NCBI GenBank assembly: GCA_016718265.1
Contig: JADKDZ010000001.1
Location: 434,001-498,000 of the forward strand
Direction of reading: 5' to 3'
DNA from: Uliginosibacterium sp.
Lineage (GTDB): Bacteria; Pseudomonadota; Gammaproteobacteria; Burkholderiales; Rhodocyclaceae
DNA length: 64,000 bases
Shown: piece by piece, positions 9,468-17,311 of the stretch
How positions within the stretch are numbered: the stretch's first letter is position 1
How the letters are laid out: each line of letters starts with the position of its first letter
The notes under the pieces: generated by a model
Seen by the model: only the letters and a program-made list of their open reading frames with translations
Told to the model about the DNA's origin: nothing
The model's database searches: none
Translations under genes and position numbers: made by a program

Positions 9468-9797
9468 TCAGCGCTGGAGTGCCGTAACGGCGAGCGCGCC
9501 GCCAATCTCTTCCACCCGCACCTTGACCTTGTCGCCGGCTTTGAGGTCGGCAGGCAGAATCAGCTGCTTTTCCAGCAGAAAAGTCATCGTCATGGCTGGC
9601 ATGCCAAGATTCTTCAGCTCACCATGCTTGAGGGTGATCTTGCGCGCCTTCAGGTCCAGCGCGCGGACTTCGGCGGGCACCAGTTCCTGGTTGGCCGTGT
9701 GGTTGGAATGATTGTGGGTCGTGCCTTCAGCAAATGCGGGCATGGCAAAGGCAAGCAGAGCGAGCGCAACGCTCGCCAGGGCGATACGAAGGGTCAT
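9468..9797 (-). CDS. cusF: CusF-like periplasmic copper-binding protein
   Basis: A 109-residue periplasmic metallochaperone that would pass Cu(I)/Ag(I) to the Cus pump. The start chosen is the ATG at 9797, because it begins a clean signal peptide (MTLRIALASVALALLAFAMP, AFA cut site) behind an AGGAAA ribosome-binding site; an in-frame start at 9860 would add 21 non-signal residues. A His-rich patch (THNHSNH) follows the signal. The binding motif reads HGELKNLGMPAMTM, so the Trp that caps Cu(I) in E. coli CusF is replaced by Met, while the His and two Met ligands remain. It lies 11 bases upstream of the outer-membrane gene. Confidence 0.87.
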   Translation of the reverse strand: MTLRIALASVALALLAFAMPAFAEGTTHNHSNHTANQELVPAEVRALDLKARKITLKHGELKNLGMPAMTMTFLLEKQLILPADLKAGDKVKVRVEEIGGALAVTALQR

Positions 9798-9873
9798 GAT
9801 GGTTTCCTGATCGGGAATGTCGACAACGCGCGGCGGGTTCAAGGAGAACGCGCCGGGCACACACGCAGTGAAA

Positions 9874-10254
9874 TCAGGAAAGGGATCGAGGGGGTCGCTC
9901 CAACCCGTCCGGGATGAAGCCTTTCATTGCTACCAGGCGCAAAGCGAGGAAAAGCTCGCGCCCCTGTGATGGCAGTGTGGGACGAAGGCTTACGCTCGCC
10001 ATCACTGCGGAACAGCAACTGCCGCAGGCCTTGTACTTGCCCAGGTCGCCCCCGGCGAGCGTGCCCGGCTCGGCAGGGTCCGCGGCGTCAGCGTGCGCAA
10101 GGCCCATCGTGTGACACGCCTCCACGGGCGAGCCAAGCGCCTCGCTGGACGGTGCGGCCATCTCGTGCAAGGCCATCAGCGACGCGGCAATCCCTTGCAC
10201 AGGGAGCGTCAGGCTGAGAAGACAGAAAAGGAAGAGGCGAGCGGCACGCAGCAT
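9874..10254 (-). CDS. Hypothetical secreted protein, first gene of the cus operon
   Basis: A 126-residue protein with an N-terminal signal-type hydrophobic segment (about residues 5-24) followed by a mature part with four Cys, including KACGSCC (about 75-81), and His/Met residues. It ends FIPDGLERPPRSL. Small proteins of this kind, often grouped with DUF2946, accompany copper-efflux operons, so a periplasmic metal-related role is plausible but unproven. It is transcribed with cusF 76 bases downstream. The 125 bases upstream separate it from the divergent sensor kinase and probably carry the operon promoter; no CueR- or CusR-type operator could be assigned. Confidence 0.7.
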   Translation of the reverse strand: MLRAARLFLFCLLSLTLPVQGIAASLMALHEMAAPSSEALGSPVEACHTMGLAHADAADPAEPGTLAGGDLGKYKACGSCCSAVMASVSLRPTLPSQGRELFLALRLVAMKGFIPDGLERPPRSLS

Positions 10255-10379
10255 GGGCGAAGTTTAGTCTGCTTTTCCAGGACATGCACGCACACGGTCG
10301 CCATCGCGCCGCTACAGGGCCGGATGAACCCCGCTCTGCTCGCCCGGGTGACGCGCAGATGAATTAAGCTAGCCGGCAG

Positions 10380-12236
10380 ATGCAGTCTCCCCTTGAACGG
10401 ATTCGGTCGTCCTCAGACATGCGCGACACAGAACTCGACTTCCGCAAGCTCAAACACTGGCTGATTGGCGCAGTGCTCGCGGTCTGTCTCGTACTGCTGG
10501 CGCTGGCGACGGCGTTCATCTGGAGCGATCACCAGCGCAGCAGCCGCGAGATTTCGAACACGCTGCAATCCGAGGCCCTGGCTTTCTCCGAATATGTCAC
10601 GGCCACCCTGCGCGCGGCCAACGTGGTCCTGGAGGCGAGTCAGGCCGACATCCAGAAGCGGGGCGGCTATGCGGCGATGTCGGAAGACGCCTTGCACGCC
10701 CTGTTCCAGCAGCACTTGCGCCTGATCGCCGATGACGGGAAGAAGATCGCGGCACATTCCATGCTGATCGTCGATGCCAACGGGCTTCTGCACGCCAACT
10801 CGCTCAGCAAGCAGGTCGTACATCGCGACCTGTCAGACCAGGAATACTATCGGCATCATCGCGCAGACCCCTCTGCCGCCGTGTGGCTGAGCCCGCTCTA
10901 CCTCTCCCACTCCTCCGGGCTGAAGGTGTTCATGCTCTCGCTGCGGCTCTCCGACAGCACCGGACAGTTTCAGGGCGTGCTCGCGGTCAGTGTCCGGATT
11001 TCGCATTTCGAAGCCTACTTTGACCAGATCAGCCTGTCGGCTGACCAGACGATCAGTCTGTTCCGCCAGGACGGTAAGCCCTTGTTCCGCTACCCAATGG
11101 TCGAGGGCTTCGAGCGCAGCGACTTCGGTGGTGCTCCCGAGTTTCAGGCCATGCGCATGCAGCAACGCGGCAGCATGGTGCTGCGCAGCCCGTTTGATCA
11201 CACGCTGCGTCTGGCAGGCTACGAAAATGGTCGCCAGTACCCGACCGTCGCCATCGTGACCCACCTGGAAGAAAGTGCCCTGCGCGAATGGCAGCAGCAC
11301 ACGCTGGCCACACTCTGCCTGGTTGCGGCCGCACTGGCCGCGCTCGGCTTGCTGCTCGCGTTCTCCTTACGCCAGATCGGTATTGCAGAAGCGGCCATCC
11401 GGGAGCGCGGACAGGTGGTCGCCAGCCTGGCCGAGGTGGAGGCCCAGTTGGTTCAGTCCGAGAAACTGGCGCAGCTGGGTCGGGCGGTCGCGGTGTTCTC
11501 GCATGACATCGGCACGCCAATCGGCAATGGCAAGGTCGCCATCACCAGCCTGCTTGAACGGGGAGCGGAGTTGCGCAGCGCGCTGGCGGACGGCAGCCTG
11601 GGGCGTTCTGCGCTCAATGAGCACCTGGAAATTGTCGATGAAGCCGCCAGCCTGGTGCACGGCAATCTGGAGCGTGCGGCGAACTTGCTGAATGATTTCA
11701 AGCTCAGCGCCATGGACCAGGCCACCTCGCACCGCCGCAGCGTTGATTTGCAAGACTGGCTGCAAGGCCTTGCCCACAGCCTCTCGCCACAGTTCAGAGG
11801 GGGCCCGCTACGCCTGGAAGTCGAAGTCGAACCGGGCTTGCAACTCGATACCCTGCCAGGGCCCCTCAGCCAGGTGATCAGCAACCTCGTCAGCAATGCC
11901 CGGATCCATGCCTTCGATCCTGACGAAGAAGGGTGCGTCAAGATCATTGCATGCAGATCGGGCGAGCGGATTTCGCTGCGGGTGGAAGACAATGGCAAGG
12001 GCATGGCGGCGGAGATTCAGCAGCATGTCTTTGAGCCGTTTTTTACCACGCGGGCCGACGCCGGGGGCACCGGGCTGGGGCTGCACATCGTACAAAGCCT
12101 GGTCGAAGAAGCACTCGGCGGCACGTTGAGCGTCGACAGCACGCCCGGCAAAGGCACCCGTTTTGTGATTGACCTGCCTGACCGCACTCCCGACGAGTCT
12201 GCGCCCCTCGCGGGCGCGCCCAAACACCTGACATGA
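10380..12236 (+). CDS. Membrane sensor histidine kinase with periplasmic PDC-type sensor
   Basis: A 618-residue kinase. A transmembrane helix (about residues 26-49) leads to a periplasmic sensor of about 255 residues (PDC/Cache-like: SDQEYYRHHRADPSAAVWLSP), then a second helix (about 308-332). A short coiled-coil precedes the H-box AVFSHDIGTPIGN (His375), followed by the N-box (QVISNLVSNARIHAF), G1 (DNGKGM), F-box (PFFTT) and G2 (GTGLGLHIV). No response regulator is adjacent, so it is an orphan in this window. The start is uncertain: ATG 10380 or ATG 10419 both lack a clear ribosome-binding site. Its stop overlaps the start of the DUF1993 gene (ATGA). Confidence 0.87.
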   Translation: MQSPLERIRSSSDMRDTELDFRKLKHWLIGAVLAVCLVLLALATAFIWSDHQRSSREISNTLQSEALAFSEYVTATLRAANVVLEASQADIQKRGGYAAMSEDALHALFQQHLRLIADDGKKIAAHSMLIVDANGLLHANSLSKQVVHRDLSDQEYYRHHRADPSAAVWLSPLYLSHSSGLKVFMLSLRLSDSTGQFQGVLAVSVRISHFEAYFDQISLSADQTISLFRQDGKPLFRYPMVEGFERSDFGGAPEFQAMRMQQRGSMVLRSPFDHTLRLAGYENGRQYPTVAIVTHLEESALREWQQHTLATLCLVAAALAALGLLLAFSLRQIGIAEAAIRERGQVVASLAEVEAQLVQSEKLAQLGRAVAVFSHDIGTPIGNGKVAITSLLERGAELRSALADGSLGRSALNEHLEIVDEAASLVHGNLERAANLLNDFKLSAMDQATSHRRSVDLQDWLQGLAHSLSPQFRGGPLRLEVEVEPGLQLDTLPGPLSQVISNLVSNARIHAFDPDEEGCVKIIACRSGERISLRVEDNGKGMAAEIQQHVFEPFFTTRADAGGTGLGLHIVQSLVEEALGGTLSVDSTPGKGTRFVIDLPDRTPDESAPLAGAPKHLT

Positions 12237-12778
12237 CGACACACTCCCCTACGCTGTTTGACGCCTCGGCCCCCGTCTTTCTGCGTTACCTGCGCCAGCT
12301 TGATGGCCTGTTGGCGCGCGCTGAGAACCACGCCGCGCAGCATGGTGTGCCGCCCGCAGAGATTCTGCAGGCCCGGCTCGCCCCCGACATGCTGCCTTTC
12401 TGCCAGCAAGTGGAAATCGCCGCAAACTTCGCCCTGCGTGCCTGCGCACCGCTGGCCAATCTGCCGCTGCCGGCTTACGGCCCCGCCTGCACAACGTTTG
12501 CCGCATTGCACGCGCGCATCGCCGCTGCGCATGATTTTGTGGCCGCGCTCCAACCCGCGCACATGGCCGATGCCGCCACCCGCACGCTGGAGAGCCAGGC
12601 GGGCGACGCCCGGGTCGTTTTGCCGGGGCTGGAATTTCTCACGCTCTACGCACTACCGAACTTCTTCTTTCACCTCACCAGCGCCTACGCGATCCTCCGC
12701 CACCTCGGCTTCCCCCTCGGCAAGGCAGATTTCGACGGTTTTCATCAGTACGCGCCACCATCGGCTCCCCCGCCTTGA
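12233..12778 (+). CDS. DUF1993 family protein
   Basis: A 181-residue soluble protein matching the DUF1993 family: LFDASAPVFLRYLRQLDGLL at the start, then the VLPGLEFLTLYALPNFFFHLT block near residues 124-145 and LRHLGFPLGKADF near the end. DUF1993 proteins resemble the DinB-like four-helix fold; no reaction is established. The ATG overlaps the kinase stop by four bases, implying coupled translation and perhaps a shared stimulus. The C-terminus ends in a Pro-rich tail. Confidence 0.85.
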   Translation: MTTHSPTLFDASAPVFLRYLRQLDGLLARAENHAAQHGVPPAEILQARLAPDMLPFCQQVEIAANFALRACAPLANLPLPAYGPACTTFAALHARIAAAHDFVAALQPAHMADAATRTLESQAGDARVVLPGLEFLTLYALPNFFFHLTSAYAILRHLGFPLGKADFDGFHQYAPPSAPPP

Positions 12779-12948
12779 TGCCTGCGAAGCCGCTCTGGGC
12801 AAGGATCTTCAGCCTGCCACCCTGAAGACATCCATCTGGTGCGGCTTCCCAGCCCATCTCCCGGAAAGCGCCTCAGCGCAGCAGGTGCTGCGCGGCACAG
12901 CGCATGCGTTACCATTGCGGGTCTGCAAAACCTGTTTGAAAGCCTGTC

Positions 12949-14400
12949 ATGCGTAGCGATTGGGAAGTTGTCATCGGCCTGGAAACCCACGCCCAACTCA
13001 ACACTGCCTCCAAGATTTTCTCCGGCGCCAGCACTGCCTTTGGCGCGGAACCGAACGTGCAAGCCTGTGCAGTGGATATCGCCCTGCCCGGCGTGCTGCC
13101 GGTCTTGAACCGCGGCGCCGTCGAGCGCGCGATCCGCTTCGGCCTGGCGATTGGCGCCGACGTCGCGCCGCGCTCGGTGTTTGCGCGCAAAAACTATTTC
13201 TACCCCGATCTGCCCAAGGGCTATCAGATCAGCCAGTTCGAGCTGCCGGTGGTGGTGGGCGGCGAAATCACCATCCAGGTCGGCGAAGGCGACAAGGCCT
13301 ACCAGAAAGTGGTGCACCTGACCCGCGCCCACCTTGAGGAAGATGCCGGCAAGAGCCTGCACGAAGACTTCCACGGCCAAAGCGGCATCGACCTGAACCG
13401 CGCCGGCACGCCGCTGCTGGAGATCGTGACCGAGCCGGACATGTGCTCGTCGGCCGAAGCCGTCGCCTACGCCAAGGCGCTGCACGCGCTGGTGCAGTGG
13501 ATCGACATCTGCGACGGCAACATGCAGGAAGGCTCTTTCCGCTGCGACGCCAACGTCTCCGTGCGCAAACCCGGGCAGCCGCTCGGCACCCGCCGCGAGA
13601 TCAAGAACCTCAACAGTTTCCGCTTCCTCCAGCAGGCCATCGAATACGAGATCAACTGGCAGATCGAAACGATTGAGGATGGCGGCAAGATCCAGCAAGC
13701 CACCGTGCTCTTCGATCCGGATTCCGGCGAAACCCGCGTGATGCGCACCAAGGAAGACGCGCACGACTACCGCTACTTCCCCGACCCCGACCTGCTGCCG
13801 CTGGAGATCAGCGACGCGTGGAAGGCCGAGGTGGCGGCCAGCATGCCCGAGCTGCCGGTGCAGCTCGCCGCGCGCTTCGAGGGTGAATACGGCCTCTCGG
13901 CCTACGACGCCAGCACGCTCACCGCCAGCCGCGATACGGCGACCTACTACGTCGAGGTCGTGAAGGCCGCCGGCGCAGCCCAGGCCAAGATAGCCGCCAA
14001 CTGGGTGATGGGCGAACTTGCCGCGCGCCTGAACAAGGACGAGAAAGGCGTGGCCGACAGCCCTGTGTCGGCGGCACAGCTCGCCGGGCTGATCGCCCGG
14101 ATCGCCGACAACACCATCTCCAACAACATTGCCAAGAAAGTCTTCGAAGCACTGTGGAACGGTGACGGCGCCACAGCAGACGAAGTCATCGACAAGCAGG
14201 GCTTGAAGCAGGTGACGGATGTCTCGGCTATCGAACCGATCATCGACGAGGTGTTGGCCAACAATGCGCAGAACGTCGCCGAGTACAAAGCGGGCAAGGA
14301 GAAAGCCTTCAATGCACTGGTCGGCCAGGTCATGAAGGCCAGCAAGGGCAAAGCCTCGCCGGCGCAGGTGAATGAATTGCTGAAGAAGAAACTGGGCTGA
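12949..14400 (+). CDS. gatB: Asp-tRNA(Asn)/Glu-tRNA(Gln) amidotransferase subunit B
   Basis: A 483-residue GatB. In the GatCAB complex it activates and amidates Glu-tRNA(Gln) or Asp-tRNA(Asn), using ammonia channelled from GatA. The cradle domain begins WEVVIGLETHAQLNT and has the signature LPDL/PKGYQISQFE and EEDAGKSLHED blocks. The C-terminal helical and YqeY-like tail domain (about residues 330-483) binds tRNA. Length is normal. Unlike most betaproteobacterial loci, gatC and gatA are not upstream; a 170-base gap separates it from the DUF1993 gene. It ends 89 bases before blc. Confidence 0.95.
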   Translation: MRSDWEVVIGLETHAQLNTASKIFSGASTAFGAEPNVQACAVDIALPGVLPVLNRGAVERAIRFGLAIGADVAPRSVFARKNYFYPDLPKGYQISQFELPVVVGGEITIQVGEGDKAYQKVVHLTRAHLEEDAGKSLHEDFHGQSGIDLNRAGTPLLEIVTEPDMCSSAEAVAYAKALHALVQWIDICDGNMQEGSFRCDANVSVRKPGQPLGTRREIKNLNSFRFLQQAIEYEINWQIETIEDGGKIQQATVLFDPDSGETRVMRTKEDAHDYRYFPDPDLLPLEISDAWKAEVAASMPELPVQLAARFEGEYGLSAYDASTLTASRDTATYYVEVVKAAGAAQAKIAANWVMGELAARLNKDEKGVADSPVSAAQLAGLIARIADNTISNNIAKKVFEALWNGDGATADEVIDKQGLKQVTDVSAIEPIIDEVLANNAQNVAEYKAGKEKAFNALVGQVMKASKGKASPAQVNELLKKKLG

Positions 14401-14489
14401 ATCTTCGCAGCATTGCACAACGCAAAGGACGGAACCGGCGCGGCACAGGCCGCGCCAAGCCGCATTGCGCACACGGTCAGGAGACCTCC

Positions 14490-15011
14490 ATGACGCTGCT
14501 TCGATTTCTCTTGATCGGCGGGCTGGCCCTGCTTTCGGCCTGCAGCACCGCCTTGCCCGAAAACATCCGCCCGGTGAGCCATTTCAAGCTCGACCGCTAC
14601 CTCGGGCAGTGGTACGAGATCGCCCGCCTGGACCACAGCTTCGAGCGCGGCCTCTCGCGCGTGACGGCCACCTACAGCCTGCGTGATGACGGTGGCGTGC
14701 GGGTCTTGAACCGGGGGTTTGACGATGCCAGCGGCAAGTGGAAAGAAGCTGAAGGCAAAGCCTACTTTGTGACAAGGCCCGACACCGGCCATCTGAAAGT
14801 CTCGTTTTTTGGGCCTTTCTACGGCGCCTATGGCATCTTTGAGCTGGACCCGGATTACGGGTACGCGCTGGTGAGCGGGCCGGATCAGTCCTACCTCTGG
14901 CTGCTGGCGCGCAGCCCCAGACTGGACGAGACCACCCGCAACCGGCTGGTGGCGCACGCCGCCGCAAAGGGCTTCGACACTTCGAAGCTGATCTTTCCAA
15001 CGCACGACTAG
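14490..15011 (+). CDS. blc: Outer-membrane lipoprotein Blc, lipocalin family
   Basis: A 173-residue bacterial lipocalin. The lipoprotein signal ends in LLSAC (Cys18 lipidated). The lipocalin motif FKLDRYLGQWYEIARLDHSF follows at about residues 32-51, and FFGPFYGAYGIFELD and SYLWLLAR close the barrel. Blc-type proteins bind lysophospholipids or fatty acids at the outer membrane and are often stress-induced. The ATG is supported by CAGGAG 8 bases upstream. It may be transcribed with the alkD-like gene 31 bases downstream. Confidence 0.93.
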   Translation: MTLLRFLLIGGLALLSACSTALPENIRPVSHFKLDRYLGQWYEIARLDHSFERGLSRVTATYSLRDDGGVRVLNRGFDDASGKWKEAEGKAYFVTRPDTGHLKVSFFGPFYGAYGIFELDPDYGYALVSGPDQSYLWLLARSPRLDETTRNRLVAHAAAKGFDTSKLIFPTHD

Positions 15012-15042
15012 CCGGCGCCGCCCTTCGCCTGCGCGCTGCGAC

Positions 15043-15750
15043 ATGCCCGCCCCGACACCCAAGCACGCCCCCTCGCCGCAGATCTTTGCCACCCAACTGC
15101 GCGAGGCCCTGTGCCCGCTGGCCGACCCGGCCCGCGCAGCCGCAATGGCCGCCTACATGCAGCAACGCTTTGCGTTCTTCGGCATCCCCACCCCCGCGCG
15201 ACGCGCCGCCACGCGCCCGCTGCTGGCTTCATTGGGCAGAACCCCCGACGCCGACTGGCTGGTCTCGGCTGCCGAGGCGCTGTGGCAGTTTGACGAACGG
15301 GAGTGCCAGTACGCCGCGGTCGACATGCTGGTGAAGTTCGCCGCCCGGATAGAGGCCCGCCACGAGCCACAGCTCGCCAGGCTCGTGCAGGCCCGGGCCT
15401 GGTGGGACTCGGTGGACCTGATCGCCGCCCATGTCTACGGCAGCCTGTGCCGTCGGGAGCCCGCACTCCGGAAGCACGTTGAACACTACGCCCGCCACGA
15501 GCACATCTGGCTGCGGCGCGTCGCCCTCCTACACCAGCTGGGCGATGGCACTGACACGGATTACGCCCGCCTGGACCGTATCCTCACCGCCAACCTTGGC
15601 CACCCGGATTTCTTCATCCGCAAAGCCATGGGCTGGGCGCTCCGGCAACTGGCCCGCACGGACCCGGACTGGGTGCGCACCTGGCTGACGGCACATGCAG
15701 CGGAAGTATCCAGCCTGACGCGGCGGGAAGCGCTCAAGCGTCTGCACTAA
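15043..15750 (+). CDS. DNA alkylation repair protein, AlkD family
   Basis: A 235-residue HEAT-like-repeat DNA glycosylase of the AlkD family, which removes N3- and N7-alkylated purines without flipping the base. Family marks are FFGIPTPARRAATRPLL (about residues 45-61), WQFDERECQYAAVDML, ARAWWDSVDLIAAHVYG (catalytic Asp of the WDSVD motif) and FIRKAMGWALRQLARTDPDWV near the end. It begins 31 bases after blc on the same strand. The start codon has only a weak ribosome-binding site. Confidence 0.9.
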   Translation: MPAPTPKHAPSPQIFATQLREALCPLADPARAAAMAAYMQQRFAFFGIPTPARRAATRPLLASLGRTPDADWLVSAAEALWQFDERECQYAAVDMLVKFAARIEARHEPQLARLVQARAWWDSVDLIAAHVYGSLCRREPALRKHVEHYARHEHIWLRRVALLHQLGDGTDTDYARLDRILTANLGHPDFFIRKAMGWALRQLARTDPDWVRTWLTAHAAEVSSLTRREALKRLH

Positions 15751-15832
15751 CGCAGGTCGCGCGTGAGGCGTCGGCAGGTTGTCACGTCGACGTCGTTTGC
15801 GCCAAAGTTTCGTTTGAACGCACCGCGGTCTA

Positions 15833-15850
15833 TTATTACAACCGTTATAA
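15833..15850. promoter_or_regulatory. Candidate operator of the AbrB-Doc module
   Basis: TTATTAC-AACC-GTTATAA is an 18-bp inverted repeat with one mismatched pair, 18 bases before the antitoxin start. It contains -10-like sequences (TATTAT, TATAAC), as expected for an autoregulated toxin-antitoxin promoter. No convincing -35 box was found, and the assignment is inference. Confidence 0.4.
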
Positions 15851-15868
15851 CAGGCGCACACCCACACC

Positions 15869-16093
15869 ATGCAGACCTTGAAACTCACCCAGATTGGCAA
15901 TTCTGTCGGCGTCATCCTGCCCAAAGAAACCCTGGCCAGACTGAAGCTTGAAAAGGGAGACACGGTTTTTGTGTCGGACACGCCCGACGGGCTCACGCTG
16001 ACCCCCTACGACCCCTCGCTCGAAGCCCAACTGGAAGCCGGGCGGGATTTCATGCGCGAGTTCCGCGATACCTTCCACGCACTCGCCAAGTAA
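15869..16093 (+). CDS. AbrB/MazE/SpoVT-type antitoxin
   Basis: A 74-residue protein with an N-terminal swapped-hairpin DNA-binding domain (LKLTQIGNSVGVILPKETLA, then LEKGDTVFVSD). Its C-terminal tail (about residues 50-74, EAQLEAGRDFMREFRDTFHAL) is acidic and helical, the usual toxin-neutralising arm. It would bind its own promoter and inhibit the Doc toxin encoded seven bases downstream. The palindrome at 15833-15850 is a likely binding site. Confidence 0.88.
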   Translation: MQTLKLTQIGNSVGVILPKETLARLKLEKGDTVFVSDTPDGLTLTPYDPSLEAQLEAGRDFMREFRDTFHALAK

Positions 16094-16100
16094 GCACGCC

Positions 16101-16487
16101 ATGAATTGGCAATGGATCGACAAGCAGGCGCTTGTATTGCTGCATGACGAAAGCCTCAGTCTGCATGGCGGCGCATCGGGTATCCGGGACCCGGGCATGC
16201 TCGAATCTGCCCTCGCTCGGCCCAAGAATCTTGACCACTACGGCGCACCGGATATCGCTGATCTCGCATCCGCCTATGCCATGGGTCTGGCGAAGAATCA
16301 CCCGTTTGTCGACGGCAACAAGCGCGCCGCCTTCCTTGCTGTAGGCTTATTCCTGTTTCTGAACAACCATCGACTGATCGCATCTCCGAGCGAAGCAACG
16401 CTGGCTGTGCTCTCCCTGGCTGCGGGTGAAATAGACGACGCGGGGTTCGCCCGCTGGCTACGCACCCGGATCGAACCTCGCACTTGA
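16101..16487 (+). CDS. doc: Doc-type toxin, Fic/Doc family (death on curing)
   Basis: A 128-residue Fic-fold toxin. Doc from phage P1 phosphorylates elongation factor EF-Tu and halts translation. The motif HPFVDGNKRAAF (about residues 67-78) holds the catalytic His and the GNKR anion-binding loop. The HGGASGIRDPGMLESALARP block near the N-terminus is typical of Doc. P1 Doc has a Lys before the Asn (ANKR-type loop), whereas here the Gly of the AMPylating Fic motif is kept, so the chemistry cannot be read from sequence. It is the second gene of the antitoxin-toxin pair. Confidence 0.9.
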   Translation: MNWQWIDKQALVLLHDESLSLHGGASGIRDPGMLESALARPKNLDHYGAPDIADLASAYAMGLAKNHPFVDGNKRAAFLAVGLFLFLNNHRLIASPSEATLAVLSLAAGEIDDAGFARWLRTRIEPRT

Positions 16488-16543
16488 GACGGCCACGCTC
16501 TGGCAGAATCCGGCAATCCGATCACCGGAGCAGGAGACGCAGG

Positions 16544-17100
16544 ATGGGCAAACAGTTCGAATCGATGAGCGAAGCGCATCGCAGTTTCATCGCCGCACAG
16601 AAGATCTACTTTGTTGGCACAGCGACGGCCGATAGCCGGGTAAATATCTCACCCAAGGGCATGGATTCGCTGCGCATCCTGGACGCGCACCGTGTCGCCT
16701 GGCTCAACGTCACCGGCAGCGGCAACGAGACCGCCGCTCACGTGCAACGCGCGCCGCGGATGACGCTGATGTTCTGCGCCTTCGAAGGCGCACCGATGAT
16801 CCTGCGCCTCTACGGCCAGGCCCGTGTCATTCACCCCGACGAAGCCGACTGGCCCGCGCACTACGCGCACTTCACGCCGCAACCCGGCGCCCGCCAGATC
16901 TTTGTGCTCGACGTCGACCTCGTCCAGACCTCCTGCGGCATGTCCGTCCCCTTCTTCGACTATCAGGGCGAACGCGAGCAGCTCAGCGACTGGGCGCGCA
17001 AGAAGGCGAAGACGGCATCCGCCAGTACTGGGAAGAGAAGAACCAGCGCAGCAGCGATGGCCTGCCCACGCATATCCTCGACCCGCAGCACCGGTCGTAG
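16544..17100 (+). pseudogene. Pyridoxamine 5'-phosphate oxidase family protein, frameshifted
   Basis: A flavin-binding split-barrel protein. The start ATG 16544 follows CAGGAG and begins MGKQFESMSEAHRSFIAAQK. The core (VNISPKGMDSLRILDAHRVA, TGSGNETAAHVQ) is typical of the uncharacterised family of about 185 residues. After SDWARKK (about 17005) the frame is lost. Adding one base restores GEDGIRQYWEEKNQRSSDGL and LPTHIL up to a TAG at 17098-17100, exactly the family ending. So one G is missing from a short G run. Cofactor and substrate are unknown. It follows doc by 56 bases. Confidence 0.75.
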
Positions 17101-17244
17101 CCCGCCAGGCACAGGGAGTGCCCGCAGCGGCACGACACCACACTATCGGCGAACAGCTCACACCTTGTCAGGCTTCGTATGGAGGCCGACACCACCCCAC
17201 AGAACCCTGCCGCAAAGCCGCACAGGGCTTGCCTCTGCACGAAG

Positions 17245-17283
17245 CATCCTGAAGAAGTCCGCCGGACGTGGCTCTCCGGGCAG
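17245..17283. repeat. 39-bp palindromic repeat, degenerate copy 2
   Basis: The right arm GGCTCTCCGGGCAG (17270-17283) is identical to that of the copy at 3256. The left arm is degenerate but shares AGAAGTCCGCC with the copy at 22136. It lies between the convergent ends of the flavin-oxidase-like gene and res. Nothing else is seen in the 211-base gap. Confidence 0.55.
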
Positions 17284-17311
17284 CCGAAGCACAGTACACC
17301 GTGCCCGATAG

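Noticed and set aside
12745..14472. 575-codon open frame on the minus strand
   Set aside because: Exact antisense of gatB; low-complexity Val/Gly/Asp content typical of shadow frames in high-GC DNA.
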